A stretch of 64,000 nucleotides of DNA. Origin: Steinernema hermaphroditum. Taxonomy: Eukaryota; Nematoda; Chromadorea; Rhabditida; Steinernematidae. Positions within the stretch are counted from its first letter, which is position 1; each line of letters opens with the position of its first letter. Made by a program: the position numbers and the translations under genes. The notes beneath the pieces are model-generated. The model did not search any database and had not been told where the DNA came from. It saw only the letters and a program-made list of their open reading frames with translations. The stretch lies in assembly GCA_030435675.1 (NCBI GenBank), contig CM059622.1, forward strand, positions 868,001 through 932,000, written 5' to 3'. Shown piece by piece: positions 1-10,699 of this stretch.

Positions 1-759
1 ATGCCCTCGGGCTCTCTCTGTCTTCATGTTCTTCCAAGACGCATCTACTCCACGTCCAGAAGAGTCCGTTTTACAAGGATGCCGTCGAGTGTTATCAACA
101 TTACTACGGATCCTTCGGGGTTCGGGTTGACGGAGTCGACAAAGTGAGTGATAATAGAATTAAGAAGCTTTAACGTTTTCTAGTGTCCCAATGGAACGCT
201 GAAAGCCGAAGAAGGATTCGCCGATGTCGAAGGCAGTCGCGTGGCGTACAGGGTTCTCAAGAAAGCGTTGGCCGCCCGGAACCATCCTCGTCAAAAACGA
301 TCAACGAGCAGCGTTTACTACCCGACATTCAATGCCGTTCCCATCAGCCATGTCAAGGCATCATACCTTATGAGTGATAAAAATGGACATATAACGGAAG
401 AGCAGATGTTTTTCATAGCTCACGCGCTCTCTCACTGCATTCGCGATCACAAAGACGACGCCAAAATCTTCGAGAAATACGAAAATGAAGAGCATCCGAG
501 GCCTTCATCTCGAGCAAACGCGATGGTGCGACAGCTAGAAGGATTTACCGAAGCGTTTAGTTGCACGCCACGGGATAAGCTGTTTGCGACGAGCTGCAGA
601 TGTGAGCTCTATCCACTGATGAGCAAGCCGAAACCTTCGATTGGAGCATGGAAGAAGGAATGTAACGAACTCGGATGCGCATCTAGTAATGCCGCCATGT
701 CAGGATTGGACTGGCGAGGATTTTTACTCTTGTTCACTGTTGTGTATTTCATTTTGTAG
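1..759 (+). CDS. M13 (neprilysin-family) zinc metallopeptidase, C-terminal part, GPI-anchor-like tail
   Basis: This is the 3' end of a gene cut by the window edge: coding up to 143, a 40-nt GT-AG intron, then 184-759. M13 peptidases are membrane or secreted zinc endopeptidases that cleave small peptides. The last exon starts CPNGTLKAEEGFAD, the counterpart of the neprilysin GENIAD segment, whose Glu is the third zinc ligand and whose Asp orients the active site. The typical C-terminal pattern follows, with GFTEAFSC and a Cys-rich end. The HExxH helix lies outside the window. Unusually, the protein does not stop there: about 50 extra residues end in a small-residue stretch (SSNAAMSG) and a hydrophobic tail with no polar residue after it, as in GPI-anchor signals, whereas most M13 enzymes are type II membrane proteins. 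The first 20 residues read at the window edge may be intronic. It lies 287 bp upstream of the RdRP on the same strand. Confidence 0.85.
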
Positions 760-1046
760 TTGTCGAGTAAAGTGGCGACTTCACATTACCAAGTCAGTCC
801 ATATACCTGGTCCTTCTTGTATTGAAGTAAGCATCCAAAGATGACCCCTTTGCCCCTTCTCGGTGTTTTCCTGCGAAATAATTTTGAAATCTTGAGTCTC
901 GCAACGACGTGTTCAGAAATTTCACGGTCGCTCCTACCGATTTCGGAAGATAATTTTGAAATGGAGAATAGCAGCTCACTTTCGCCCTTTTTACCTTCCT
1001 CGCGTGGATCACTTCTTGGATTTCACCCTCATTACGCAGTTCCAGA
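760..1046. other. Spacer between M13 peptidase and RdRP
   Basis: No gene is seen in these 287 bp. The sequence just before the RdRP start ends in TTCCAG, one base short of the ATG, which looks like a splice acceptor and could be a spliced-leader trans-splice site. The short same-strand spacing leaves a two-gene operon possible, but no AATAAA is visible after the peptidase stop codon. Confidence 0.4.
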
Positions 1047-4000
1047 ATGGAACATGATGACGGCAAACGAAGGTTCGTAGAAGGTCAGGTGAAGGTCCAG
1101 GCCGAATCGCTGGCGCCGGGCGCGCGGGCGGTCTTCAACTCGGATGACGAGGTCCGCTGCTTCATGGACACTGTAATCTACGTAAGCTGCGCCGCTTCTT
1201 ACCGTGTTTGCATGTCCGCGTTCCAGGGCTTATCGCGAGGATGCCCGCCGACGCTTCTGAAGACCGGCACACACGTGCCGAAACGCCTCGTGTCCCGTGA
1301 ATTCGACCCCGACTATCAGGAGTTTTCCGTGGACGTCGAGGCGCTAGATTGGGAGAAGGCGCTGTTCCGGCTCGTGGATAACTTCTTCAGCGCCAGCAAA
1401 CTTTTCCGCAATACGAGCAACCGCCCGGACGTCGCCGCTCTCCTGCAGCTGTCAAACTTCAATCTGCTCAAGAGGGACTTTGTGTCAGTGGTACTTTGTT
1501 AGGGCCTTGGATCAAGTGGATCATTTCAGGCCGAGCGACAGCGGCATCCCCGCAGAGTTCTTCTGTCTTGGCAATCTGCTCAGCCCGTTCCATTTTATCA
1601 ACCACTTCAAACTCAGCGAGGACAACGTCAGTCTGGATCTTTTGAACGAGTGTGAGAAGATGAAGAACAACACGCACGGAATTTTGGTGGACTTCGAACA
1701 CGACAGAAACCTGCTGAAAGTACGATTCGGATACGCCACGAAACCCACGAAAACTTCAAGTATTGGTTTCGATTGAAACGGGAAACTTAATGTCACCATT
1801 CAGTTGAATGGCAGGAGGCCGTCGTCTACGTCCACGTCACCTACGGCGCTATTCGGCGCATCGTCGTCGACTGGGAGAGCGTTACCGACACCGACATCGA
1901 AGGCTGCAAGATCTACCTGCACCTGAACTGGCCGGTCGAGATCAAGAAGGCCAAAAAGAAGGACCGCGGCTGGCAGCACACGGAGCGCTTCCTGTCGTGG
2001 GATCTGAACGCTGTCCCCCCGAAAGCTATCTCCGACTGTCCGGTCCTCATGGTGGCGTTTCCGAAAATTGCTGTATGAACCATGTTTTCGTGGTTTCCCT
2101 AATTTCGTCTCCTACAGAAAGCGCAACTGTACAACTGTCTTAGCCGGCTGCGGGCGCGATGTAACCTGGTGCTCGAATTTTGCACCGTGCGGTCAGAGAA
2201 CGCGGCACCGTACGTGCCGTCACCGATGGCGGATGAAAAGCTGAAGCGAATTATAGTCAAGTACGAGTGTTACGGCCTCGGTTACCTCATCGAGGCGCTC
2301 TCGTCGCGCGGCGCCGTTGTTAACGACCATCTGTTGACATCGATCAGCGCGAGAAACACATTCATCAACAAGGTCCTCAACGCGTTTGAGGAGAACAAGC
2401 AGGTCACACTCGAATCACTGGAGCGCATGCTGAACACCCTGGACGAGCACTTAGAGGTGATGCTCCCGTTTGGATATGAACTGACATGATGTTGTAGATT
2501 CGCAGCCTTAATCGCGTGTTCGATCGGATCCACGAGAAGGTGAACGCGGAGCGCCTGGCGCTGCAGGAGGAAGAAGACGCGCAAAAGAAAGAGGGCTTCC
2601 AGCGCGTACGGAAAGTCGTCATCACGCCGACACGAAAACTGCTCGTGGTGCCCGAGTTGCTGATGGGCAACCGTTTCCTGCGTACTCACGACGAGAGTGG
2701 CGACCAGACCCTTCGCGTGCAGTTTCGCGACGACGACTCGCAACACATGCGAGGCATCAAATGTGGGTCCTTCCTCATCGAGCGCACCGTGGGCGAGGCG
2801 CTGCGGAACGGCGTCGTCGTAGCGGGGCGCCTGTACAAGTACATGGGCTCATCCAACTCGCAGATGCGCGACAACGGATGCTACTTTTTCAACGCGGATA
2901 CGGGCGAGAACATCCACGAGAAGATCCGCGCTCAATTTGGAAAGTTCGACACCGACAACATCCCGAAGTTCATGTCCCGTTTCGGACAGTGTTTCACTCA
3001 GGCGAGGGTATGTCCTTGTCGCCAAACGCCGGTGTGATAAGACCCCTTTCAGAGGAGCGATGTGACTCTCGAACGAGCCATGTATAAGAGGGTGGCCGAT
3101 GTTTGTGGCGGCGACGACAAGAGCCACAAGGAGTACACATTCTCCGACGGCGTCGGTAACATCTCCTACAGCTACGCTGCGAAGATCTCCGAAGACATGG
3201 ATCTCGATGGCTGCGTGCCATCAGTCTTCCAGGCAAGACTAACACCTATCTCAGCCTTCTTAATAGTGTCTCTTCCTAGATACGATTCCGCGGCATCAAG
3301 GGCATCGTGTGCGTGAACCCGTATCTCGACATCACCAAGAAGTTCGTCGAACGGTTCAAGCTGATAGAGAAGCAGCAGGAGGACAACCGCATGGACTGCG
3401 ACATCCACTTCCGCCCTTCGCAGGAGAAGTTCAAGGCGCCGCGCGACGAGAGAATCGAGATCGTCAAGTACAGTGCGCCCACGCCGATGTCCCTCAACCG
3501 CCCGATGATCAACATCATGGACCAGGTCACCGCAATGCAGAACCAGGCTACACACAATCGCCTCTGCTCCCGGGTGCACGAGCTGCTCGACATCCAACTG
3601 GAGAGTTTGGGAAAGTGCTTGACTGACGAGAACAAGGCGCGCGAGCGACTCAACGAACTTCCGCGCCGCATCGACTTCGGATATCTGTCGTCGGAAAAGG
3701 GTTTCATCGTCACCGAAGAACCCTTCTTCCGCTCTCTGCTGCAGAGCTGCGTCCAATACACCTTGAGTCCGCTGCCTGAGATCTAGAATTTATGATAATT
3801 CTTTTGTGATTTTAGAGAAGCTCCGAACGAAGATCCAAGTACAGATTCCGGCTACCCAGGGACGTATGCTATTCGGGGTGATCGACGAATCGGGCCTTTT
3901 GCAGTACGGACAAATCTTCTGTCAGGTCACCTCGAGCATCATCGTAAAAACGCCCAGCAAATCGGCTGCCAAAGAGGTTTTGCAAGGGCCCGTGCTGATG

Positions 4001-6695
4001 ACCAAGAATCCGTCCATTGTCGCCGGAGATGTCCGAATGTTCGAGGCCGTTGACATCCCGGAGCTGCACCATCTCGTCGACGTCATCGTCTTCCCCCGCT
4101 ACGGACCTCGCCCGCATCCCGACGAGATGGCCGGGTCGGACCTGGATGGCGACGAGTACGCGATCATGTGGGACCCGCAGCTCTTCTTTGATCGCAACGA
4201 GGACCCCCTCGACTTTCCAAAGCCCGTTGTTAAGACGGACCCGAACGATGACCGCGATGTGGTACGGCATCCTTCTCCGCTGAGCAAGAAGATACATGCT
4301 TTTTTCAGAACACCAAGATGATCGACTTTTACATATCGTATATCGAACAGGACTCTATCGGCACCATCGCCAACTCCTTCCTGGTGATGTCGGACCTCTA
4401 CGGAATTGACAGCCCTGTGTGTATCGCCATCGCCAAGAAGCACTCGTTGGCTGTAGACTTTCCCAAGACGGGCAAGCCACCAGAGAAGCTGAGCCGAAGG
4501 CCGCGCAACGGAATGCCCCCTGAACAACCCGATCGCTTCCCGGACTTCATGGAACGCGACAACGCGCCCGCCTACATCAGCAGCAGTCTCAATGGACAAC
4601 TCTACAGGTGAGACGTTCCCACCGGTGCGCAGCGATCTTATGCGATCTGTTCAGAAGAGCGAAAGAAATTGACGGCGTTCTTGCCCAGGCAATGGACCGC
4701 CAACTGAGTTCCGCAATACTTGAGGATCCAGACTTGATCGTCGAAGGCTTCGAGCAGTACATCGACAACGCGTTCATCCTGGTGAATGCTTACAACGCCA
4801 GCATGAGTGTACGTGGGATATTCACCCCATGAATCATATCTGACTCTGCTTAGGCTCTCCTCGACAACTACGGAATCGCGGACGAGGCGCAGGCATTCAC
4901 GGGTGCCATCATCAAGTGCCGCAACAGGATCAGCGACAAGGACAACGACGATATGTCTATGTTCAATACGAACTTCGTCGTCGAACAGCGGGTCAACCGG
5001 ATCTTCCAGCGCGCGCGTCACGCCTTCTTCGACGAGTTCGGCGGTTTTGAAAACTGCACCGTAGACGAGTTCGCCGTGCGTAGCAAGAATCTAGTAACTA
5101 TGATGCAAGAAGGCGACCTCGACCGACGTTACTGCAAGAGTCCCACAATCCAGATGAAGCAGAAGGCGAGCGCCTGCTACAAGGCGTGCTACTGGCTGGC
5201 CAAGGACGCCGACCGTCGATTCCTCTCATTCGCCTGGATTTGCTGGGATGTGCTCGCTGAGATCAAGCGCGAGAATCACTTTAACAAGGCCGACCGGCAG
5301 CTGGGCATGGGCATGCCGCTGCATTCGCGGCTGCACAAGTACGTCATCGAATTCGTGAGCGACAGAAGCCAATCCCGGGAGTTCCAGCAGTACAGAGACG
5401 AGGTGTTCAGATACCAACCGTTCGTCGCCGTCTACGCGAACGCGTTCCAAGGTGTGCCTCTGCTCGTGTGCTCTCTTAAAGGCGTTTGTTTAGGTTTGTA
5501 TGAACTCTGTTTCCTCTTGAAAAAGTGGGGCGACGAGCATGACTTGTTCAACTGCGAGTTCACCCCGGAATGCTTGAATGCCCTTCTGCTCCTACACGGT
5601 ATCGATGAGTTCCCCAAGCGCAGAAATGACGCCAAGACAGAGTGGCTCGAGAAGGTAGTGAGTAGTTCCTTGGATCATTCCGTTCACCTTCTTCCTTTCA
5701 GACTAACCCTGGCGTCCGAGTGATCCCGAAAAACCTACTTTCGCGTATCGGTGGTCTCGGCGTGATCCTCCTCGACTTCTTGAAGTTTCTGGGGTCCCGT
5801 GACTTCAAGCAGTTCAACTGCATTAGCTTGAGCCCACTAAACAGCTCGGAGTTCCTGTTGGGCGACGTTTGCAAAGCCGTCTCTCGTGTAAGTCCGGTTA
5901 CTGTAGTACCTGGTGACTGGTGACATTGTTTAGGCCGCTTACCACACGTATTACCACATAACCTTTTCTGGCATGTTTGAGTCTCTGCCGCATTTGGACG
6001 CCGACGACATCCGCGAGAGTACGGACGATCTGAAGGCGGACGGCCGGCGCCTCTACGAGATTGAGCCGTTCGCAATTGAATTGCCGTTTGGAAAAGAGCG
6101 CGAGCATCAGGCCATCATCAAGAACGTGAGGAAGATGACAGGTGTACACCACCTAACGATGCGCAAAATGAAGGATGACCACAGAAGTATGCATTTTACA
6201 GGGTGCACGGAATTAAGGTCTTCTATTTCAGCGCGCACTGTCAAGATGATTGTCTCCGGCGTGGGCACCCTGGATTCCCTGGAGAAGTTGCGCGAGGTGA
6301 TGGCAGTTAAGCCGAATATGCGCACCGGCGGCAACTGCATCATAGCGAAGGCGAACCTAATGGCCGATATGGTGTACGAGAAGATCCGGTACCAGACGAA
6401 GAAGAATGGAAAGCTCGCCGAAGAGCACAAATTCGATCTCAACATGATCAGTGAAATCGGCAAAATCCGTGTCCGAGAAGCCAATGAAGACAAAGAAGTC
6501 GACGAAGAAGACCAGCAACACCCACAGCGACCTAGAGCAAGACGCCAGGAGGCCGAGCAGAGACAGCAGGGCCCTGCGGAGTCCGACGCCGCCGGTTCTT
6601 CAAATCCTCGTCCGCCCCACCACCGTGCCTTCCGAAACAATGGCGACCGATTCAAGCAGCGAAGGACTTTAGCCGAACTGAGGAATGTTTCGTGA
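1047..6695 (+). CDS. RNA-dependent RNA polymerase, EGO-1/RRF-1 type (small-RNA amplification)
   Basis: Sixteen exons: 1047-1181, 1227-1483, 1530-1759, 1804-2072, 2118-2456, 2498-3007, 3053-3232, 3280-3766, 3816-4261, 4309-4607, 4655-4808, 4854-5451, 5494-5657, 5702-5887, 5934-6186, 6232-6695. They join in frame to about 1,656 residues, the usual size of nematode cellular RdRPs. These enzymes copy target RNAs into secondary 22G-type siRNAs for Argonautes, often in germline granules. The catalytic motif is GSDLDGDEY at 4136-4162 (about residues 910-918); its Asp residues hold the catalytic magnesium. Just upstream are GRMLFGVIDESG and YGQIF, the conserved cellular-RdRP core. The C-terminus is a low-complexity Arg/Gln/Pro tail. 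All introns are about 40-50 nt; the one at 3233-3279 is GC-AG. EGO-1 and RRF-1 cannot be separated by eye. RRF-3 is less likely from the WDPQLFFDRNEDP segment after the motif. Confidence 0.93.
4139..4153 (+). other. RdRP catalytic motif DLDGD
   Basis: These 15 bases encode DLDGD, the double-psi beta-barrel catalytic loop of cellular RdRPs. All three Asp residues are intact, so the enzyme is predicted to be active. Confidence 0.95.
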
Positions 6696-7080
6696 CCTTC
6701 GAGTTGAATGTTCTTGTAATTAATTGCACCGCATGTTTTTAATTTGTTGCATATAAATGTTTTGTCATTGGTTTCCTCTCGTGTGGTGCGGTTTTATCTC
6801 CTTGATATCTGTTTACGTGGTTTCACCGTTAAATAACAGCTTTCTTATCGCGCTTTCTTGACTCCACTTTGTGGCCTGAATTTCGAAATTCGGAGTTGGC
6901 TTTTGAGCGGATCACCCTAATTACGGTACTCTTCATATTGCTAATTTTTTTCGGCTAATTTGCGAGCTTTGATTGGCGCGAAGTGTCCGATTGGTGCGTG
7001 TTGACATATCCCTTGGGAAGTGGTAATTCTTGTCAGTTACTAACAACTAACAACAACTTCAGTTACTAACAACTAACGAG
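6696..7080. other. RdRP 3' flank and promoter of first STAR-type gene
   Basis: The first part is A/T-rich 3' flank with no clear AATAAA. From about 6960 the sequence is homologous to the upstream region of the second STAR-type gene (reverse strand, up to about 42960), so the promoter was duplicated with the gene. Immediately before the ATG a segment of about 28 bp (CAGTTACTAACAACTAAC...) occurs twice in tandem, each copy starting with a CAG acceptor-like triplet; the second gene has it only once. Confidence 0.55.
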
Positions 7081-7775
7081 ATGGCTTACATGAGAACCAG
7101 CCAGCCTACGGTCGAGTACTTCGCCGAACTCCTGCAGGAGCGCGAGAAGCTGCAGCTGCTCTTTTCCGGCAACGAGGACGCTGCCATGAACATCCTTGAG
7201 AAGGGTGAGTGTCTCACCCTTCGACAGTAACCCTTGTCTGTTTCAGAGATTGCCCGAGTCCGCAAGGCGGTGTACGACGGGAGCTTTGTGCGCGGAGGCC
7301 CGATCGCACTTCCGGCGCCCCGCGGCGTTGAGGCCGTCATCCGACAGGAGGTGCCCGTGCCCGACGGTCCGTTCCTGGAAGGCCGACGCGTGCAGCAGTT
7401 CCTCATCGGCACGCAGCACTTCATTGACATGCTGAGCCGCTTCACCGGATGCACCATCAAGGTGATTGACTACAGCCACCCCAAGCGCGAGAAGCTGGAG
7501 TTCGTCATCAAGATCCGCTGCTTGGACGCTGCCAACAGGGCCCGTGTGCGTTTGGACATCGCCACCGAGTACGTCGAGTCCTACCTGGAGCGCCTCGTTC
7601 GTCACTAATCGCCCTTTGTTGTGTTTTTTTTCTTTTTTCAATTTCGTTCCTTTGACATATTGTTGGAAACCTGTTATGTGCTAATAGACTATTTATTTGT
7701 TTGGAATCACATTGGTTCAGTGATCTTCTTGTTCCGTATGCACTTGGATATCGTTCTTGACCGTATTCTATTGGA
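6960..7775 (+). repeat. Inverted gene duplication, arm 1 (with 42130-42960)
   Basis: Promoter, two exons, intron and 3' flank of the small STAR-type gene are repeated in reverse orientation about 35 kb away. The 3' homology runs to about 7775, ending near GATATCGTTCTTGACC. The coding parts are nearly identical, while the introns and flanks carry substitutions and small indels. Endpoints are by eye. Confidence 0.85.
7081..7608 (+). CDS. Small STAR-type RNA-binding protein: QUA1 dimerisation domain plus degenerate KH (copy 1)
   Basis: Two exons, 7081-7204 and 7247-7608, with a 42-nt intron, give 161 residues. Residues about 8-55 (PTVEYFAELLQEREKL through EIARVRKAVYDG) match the QUA1 homodimerisation helices of GLD-1, Quaking and Sam68, followed by a KH-like fold (VPVPDG through TGCTIKV, ending in NRARVRLDIATEYV). 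STAR proteins bind RNA to control germline translation and splicing. Two oddities are seen. The KH GxxG loop, GPRG in STAR proteins, reads GTQH here, and there is no QUA2 region, so RNA binding may be weak or lost. A near-identical inverted copy lies at 42300-42827; copy 1 has SFVRGG where copy 2 has SFVGGG. Confidence 0.8.
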
Positions 7776-7949
7776 TTGTTCCGCAGTACTGTGGCAAAAC
7801 GTAGCTGCTGCGTCCCACCGATAGGCTCAGTTCTGTTTGTCGGGCATTTTACATGGGTCATGAGACTCTTGTGGAGATCGATGGAGAATACCCTAGATCA
7901 AACGTAGTTCATAGCATGGCCAAGCTATCTATTGCTCCAAAAAAATTCC
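7609..7949. other. 3' flank of STAR-type gene
   Basis: The first about 165 bp is shared with the flank of the inverted copy. The rest, up to the tRNA-Pro, shows no gene. Confidence 0.5.
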
Positions 7950-8021
7950 GGGCTGAGCCGGGGATTGATCCCGGGACCTCTCGCACCCTAAGCGAGAATC
8001 ATACCACTAGACCACTCAGCC
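7950..8021 (-). tRNA. tRNA-Pro (AGG)
   Basis: 72 nt including the discriminator base. On the minus strand it reads GGCTGAGTGGTCTAGTGGTA, with anticodon stem CTCGC/GCGAG, loop TTAGGGT (anticodon AGG) and an intact box B in the T arm; the acceptor GGCTGAG pairs with CTCAGCC. It is identical to the copy at 56899-56970. Confidence 0.95.
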
Positions 8022-8079
8022 GTGGAGTAATTAGGTTTGGAATAGATGACCTGACGACGGTCTCAAATAAGTTCAGACT

Positions 8080-8150
8080 GCTGACTGAGTCGTCTACTGG
8101 TATACTTCTGAGTTAGGGTGCGAGAGATCGCGGGATCAATCCCCGGTACC
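8080..8150 (+). pseudogene. tRNA-Pro relic next to the intact tRNA-Pro
   Basis: It reads, on the opposite strand to its intact neighbour, TCTACTGGTATA, then TTAGGGTGCGAGAG, then GGGATCAATCCCCGG, which is the order and spacing of tRNA-Pro(AGG). The acceptor stem is destroyed and the 5' anticodon stem no longer pairs. It looks like a decayed inverted duplicate. Confidence 0.75.
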
Positions 8151-10249
8151 TTATCCTCCTACCGGTCCCTCTGTTCCTGCTAGGCTGGCCAGCACCCCAC
8201 TTCCGTCCACGTCGTCTCCATCATCTCCTCAATCAATCGATTTTGCAAACAAAAATAATTAACCTTGAAATGGCGCGCGCGCATCGAATTGGTCATCGCG
8301 CCATCGGCGACGACATAATTCATTTGTTCTCCATTCTTCCGCCTTCCTGGCGACGACCTCCTCTTGTCGCCGATTGCGCGGATTCGTGCTCTCGTAATAC
8401 TATTTGCTAAAGTGGCGCGAATGAAGGGCCGCCGAGAGGTGCAGATTATCCGACTCTGTGTTTTGTTTAACTCTTTTTGCACTGACCGTTGCGATCGCTT
8501 CCGCGCGCGCTTTTCGCGGACGACTGATTCCTACGACCAGCCTCCTCGTCCGATGACGACAGCGGGGGCGTCGGCGACCCCCTCTACAGCGGCCTTCTAA
8601 TCGGGCGTTTCACGAAATTGGAGCGAAACGTTTCTTTTCGTTGTTTTTGTCATCGCGTGACTTTCGATTCGCCCAAATGACACCATTGTTTGTTCTCCAG
8701 GCGTGTTTGTTTGTGTCGTTCTCGATCCATTGAGATGCTGCTTAGGTGATAGGTAGAGAGCCTTCCATTTGTGGTTGTCGATCCTTGAGATGCTCCTAAC
8801 TTATTTGATAAAGCGGTGGTTGTCCGCCGCTAAGGATTGTCCAGTAGTAAAATCCGAAAAATAGAACCGAGCTCGCCAATTCCGATCATATATAGTCCTT
8901 GATCGGTCCATGATTTCATAATTTAGAGGGTAGAGTCCAATGTACGTTGTAATAGCCAGAAGCAACGGCAATCCGTAAAAACACATAGTATTTTGGTATG
9001 GTACTTAGGTGATAGGTATAGAGCCTTCCATTGGTGACTCTAGCAGAATACTTTTGAAAGCTCATCACTGAAAGCTTGAAAGCTTAGGCTGATCAGATGG
9101 ATATCGGTATCCTTTGTTAGCTAGGGTCAAGGTAGAAAAGGACTTTTAGATGCTCCCAGTTGATATGGTACTTAGGTGATAGTGATGGAGGTATCATTTT
9201 TGGAGACTTCCACCACTAGTATTGTACATCTCCACTGCCTGTTCATCAGTGACGTATGACCGAAGATGCTCTTTGTTTATTAAGACATCATTATTGTTTT
9301 GTGGACAAGTTGTTTTTACGATTCTTGCTCATTACAGCGTTCTATTTTGGATCACCTAAACATCAACATCAATGAGGGGTGAGTCATTGAGGACCGATTA
9401 GATCGGCCGAGTGGTTAACAGTGTCACTGCCGGAGATTATCGGACTAAGCACTAAGTACGCAAAGAGCGAGAAGTGCACCTGTTTTTGTGGGGCTTAATG
9501 CTCAGGTACTGAGGAAAGGCTGAGCTTTTGAGTTTGCTCCTATTCCCTTTGGCCGACCATAAAGGATGCCGATATACATCTGATCAGGCTGAACCCTCAA
9601 AAGTAACCGCCTACAACCACGCTAAGCATGCCGATTGCTATCCAGCCCTCAAAGCCGCCGATCCAATTACCCAATCCCATCACCGTCACAGTCACTTTCC
9701 CTCTAATTAGACGCCAAATCGACGGAAACGCGTTCGTCGTTAATTACCCAATCAGATAAGCTTTCGGTGGTTTTGCGGCGACGTCGACGCCTGTGACCTT
9801 GGGCCAAATTCAGAGACGACGTTCGTGCACGCGTCAAAAAACCCTCCACCGCGACCTGTTTGTGGCTGCTGCGTGTGCTCGCTCGCCACGGTTTCCACAA
9901 AATAAGTCGTCGTCGTGTGAGCTGATCGCCTTTGGCGCGTTTTTTATTATTGTTTGGCCAATGTCGTCCGCGTTGTAAAGCTGCTCGCCGCGATGAGTCA
10001 GTGAGGAATGTGCGGAACAGGGGAAGTGAACGTCGATCGGATGTCGTTGGGTCGCGTGGATTTCGGTTTCTGGTCCACTTGGGGAGCGAACGAAGGGGGT
10101 ATCTGGTTTTTATGGTCTTCTTCGCAGCGATGACTAATGAACGATCACATCTGGAAAGGATCAAACGATTTTTCTGTCAGATTAAACAATTTTGCTTGGC
10201 TTGCTTGGCCATCGGTTGTGTAGTTTGTGAGCCATAGAGCTGGGAACAT
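8151..10249. other. Gene-free region with local degenerate repeats
   Basis: No convincing coding region is seen; the open frames here are short or have low-complexity Arg/Ser composition. It holds the dispersed repeat at 8737-9184 and a tRNA-like box A (GGCCGAGTGGTTAACAG) near 9402 without a matching T arm. Confidence 0.4.
8737..9184 (+). repeat. Degenerate direct repeat, unit core CTTAGGTGATAGGTA
   Basis: A motif reading (T)ACTTAGGTGATAGGTATAGA, then GCCTTCCATT, occurs at 8737-8769 and 8996-9033, with a partial copy at 9164-9184. A companion motif, AGATGCTCC(T/C)A, occurs at 8790 and 9148. This suggests two to three diverged copies of a segment of about 250 bp. Confidence 0.55.
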
Positions 10250-10321
10250 GACTCCGTGGCGCAACGGTAGCGCGTCTGACTCCAGATCAGAAGGTTGCGT
10301 GTTCGAATCACGTCGGGGTCA
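10250..10321 (+). tRNA. tRNA-Trp (CCA)
   Basis: 72 nt beginning GACTCCGTGGCGCAACGG. Anticodon stem TCTGA/TCAGA with loop CTCCAGA gives anticodon CCA. The T arm carries GTTCGAATC, and the acceptor closes with CGGGGTC plus A. Identical to 11960-12031. Confidence 0.96.
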
Positions 10322-10627
10322 GAAATTTTTCCCCATCTACTTCCATCGATTGTATTTTTTTTATGCGCTGCTTTGTTCATTCTCTATTCAAAAAGCTCAC
10401 ATCCGCTTTTTTGATTGCTCATAAACTCCACAAACCATTCGGAGATACTTGAAAACGATACAGCCACTTAATGAAGAAAAGCAAATCTTCGCTTTTTAAG
10501 TGTTTTGGCAATGGACGATTTTAAAAGGCGCCGAAAATGACACCGATAAGCAGCAAAGCGATGACACAGCCCTTCTTTTAAAGAAGTTGACCTTTGTTTG
10601 AACCTTTTGTTTGAGCGTGTTTGAGCG
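10322..10627. other. Spacer between tRNA-Trp and tRNA-Glu
   Basis: A/T-rich spacer of 306 bp. I see nothing in it. Confidence 0.4.
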
Positions 10628-10699
10628 TCCGATGTGGTCTAGTGGTTAGGATTTGCGGCTCTCACCCGCAAGGCCCGGGTTCGATTCCCGGCATCGGAA
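10628..10699 (+). tRNA. tRNA-Glu (CTC)
   Basis: 72 nt beginning TCCGATGTGGTCTAGTGG. Stem TGCGG/CCGCA with loop CTCTCAC gives anticodon CTC. Box B is GGTTCGATTCC and the acceptor closes with CATCGGA plus A. Same sequence as the minus-strand copy at 12156-12227. Confidence 0.96.

Noticed and set aside
6451..6672. Alternative reading frame at the 3' end of the RdRP
   Set aside because: The exon phase from upstream leads into the frame ending at 6695; the alternative lacks a start or splice support.
9402..9480. Possible tRNA-Ser/Leu (GGCCGAGTGGTTAACAG)
   Set aside because: Box A only; no box B, no anticodon stem, no acceptor.
9737..9765. TTAATTACCCAA resembling the spliced leader SL1
   Set aside because: Only about 11 bases match, no donor follows and there is no Sm site or hairpin; another similar word at 9665 shows it is chance.
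9703..10164. 153-residue open frame on the minus strand
   Set aside because: Arg/Ser/Thr-biased, no domain and no splice partners; typical chance frame in G/C-rich sequence.
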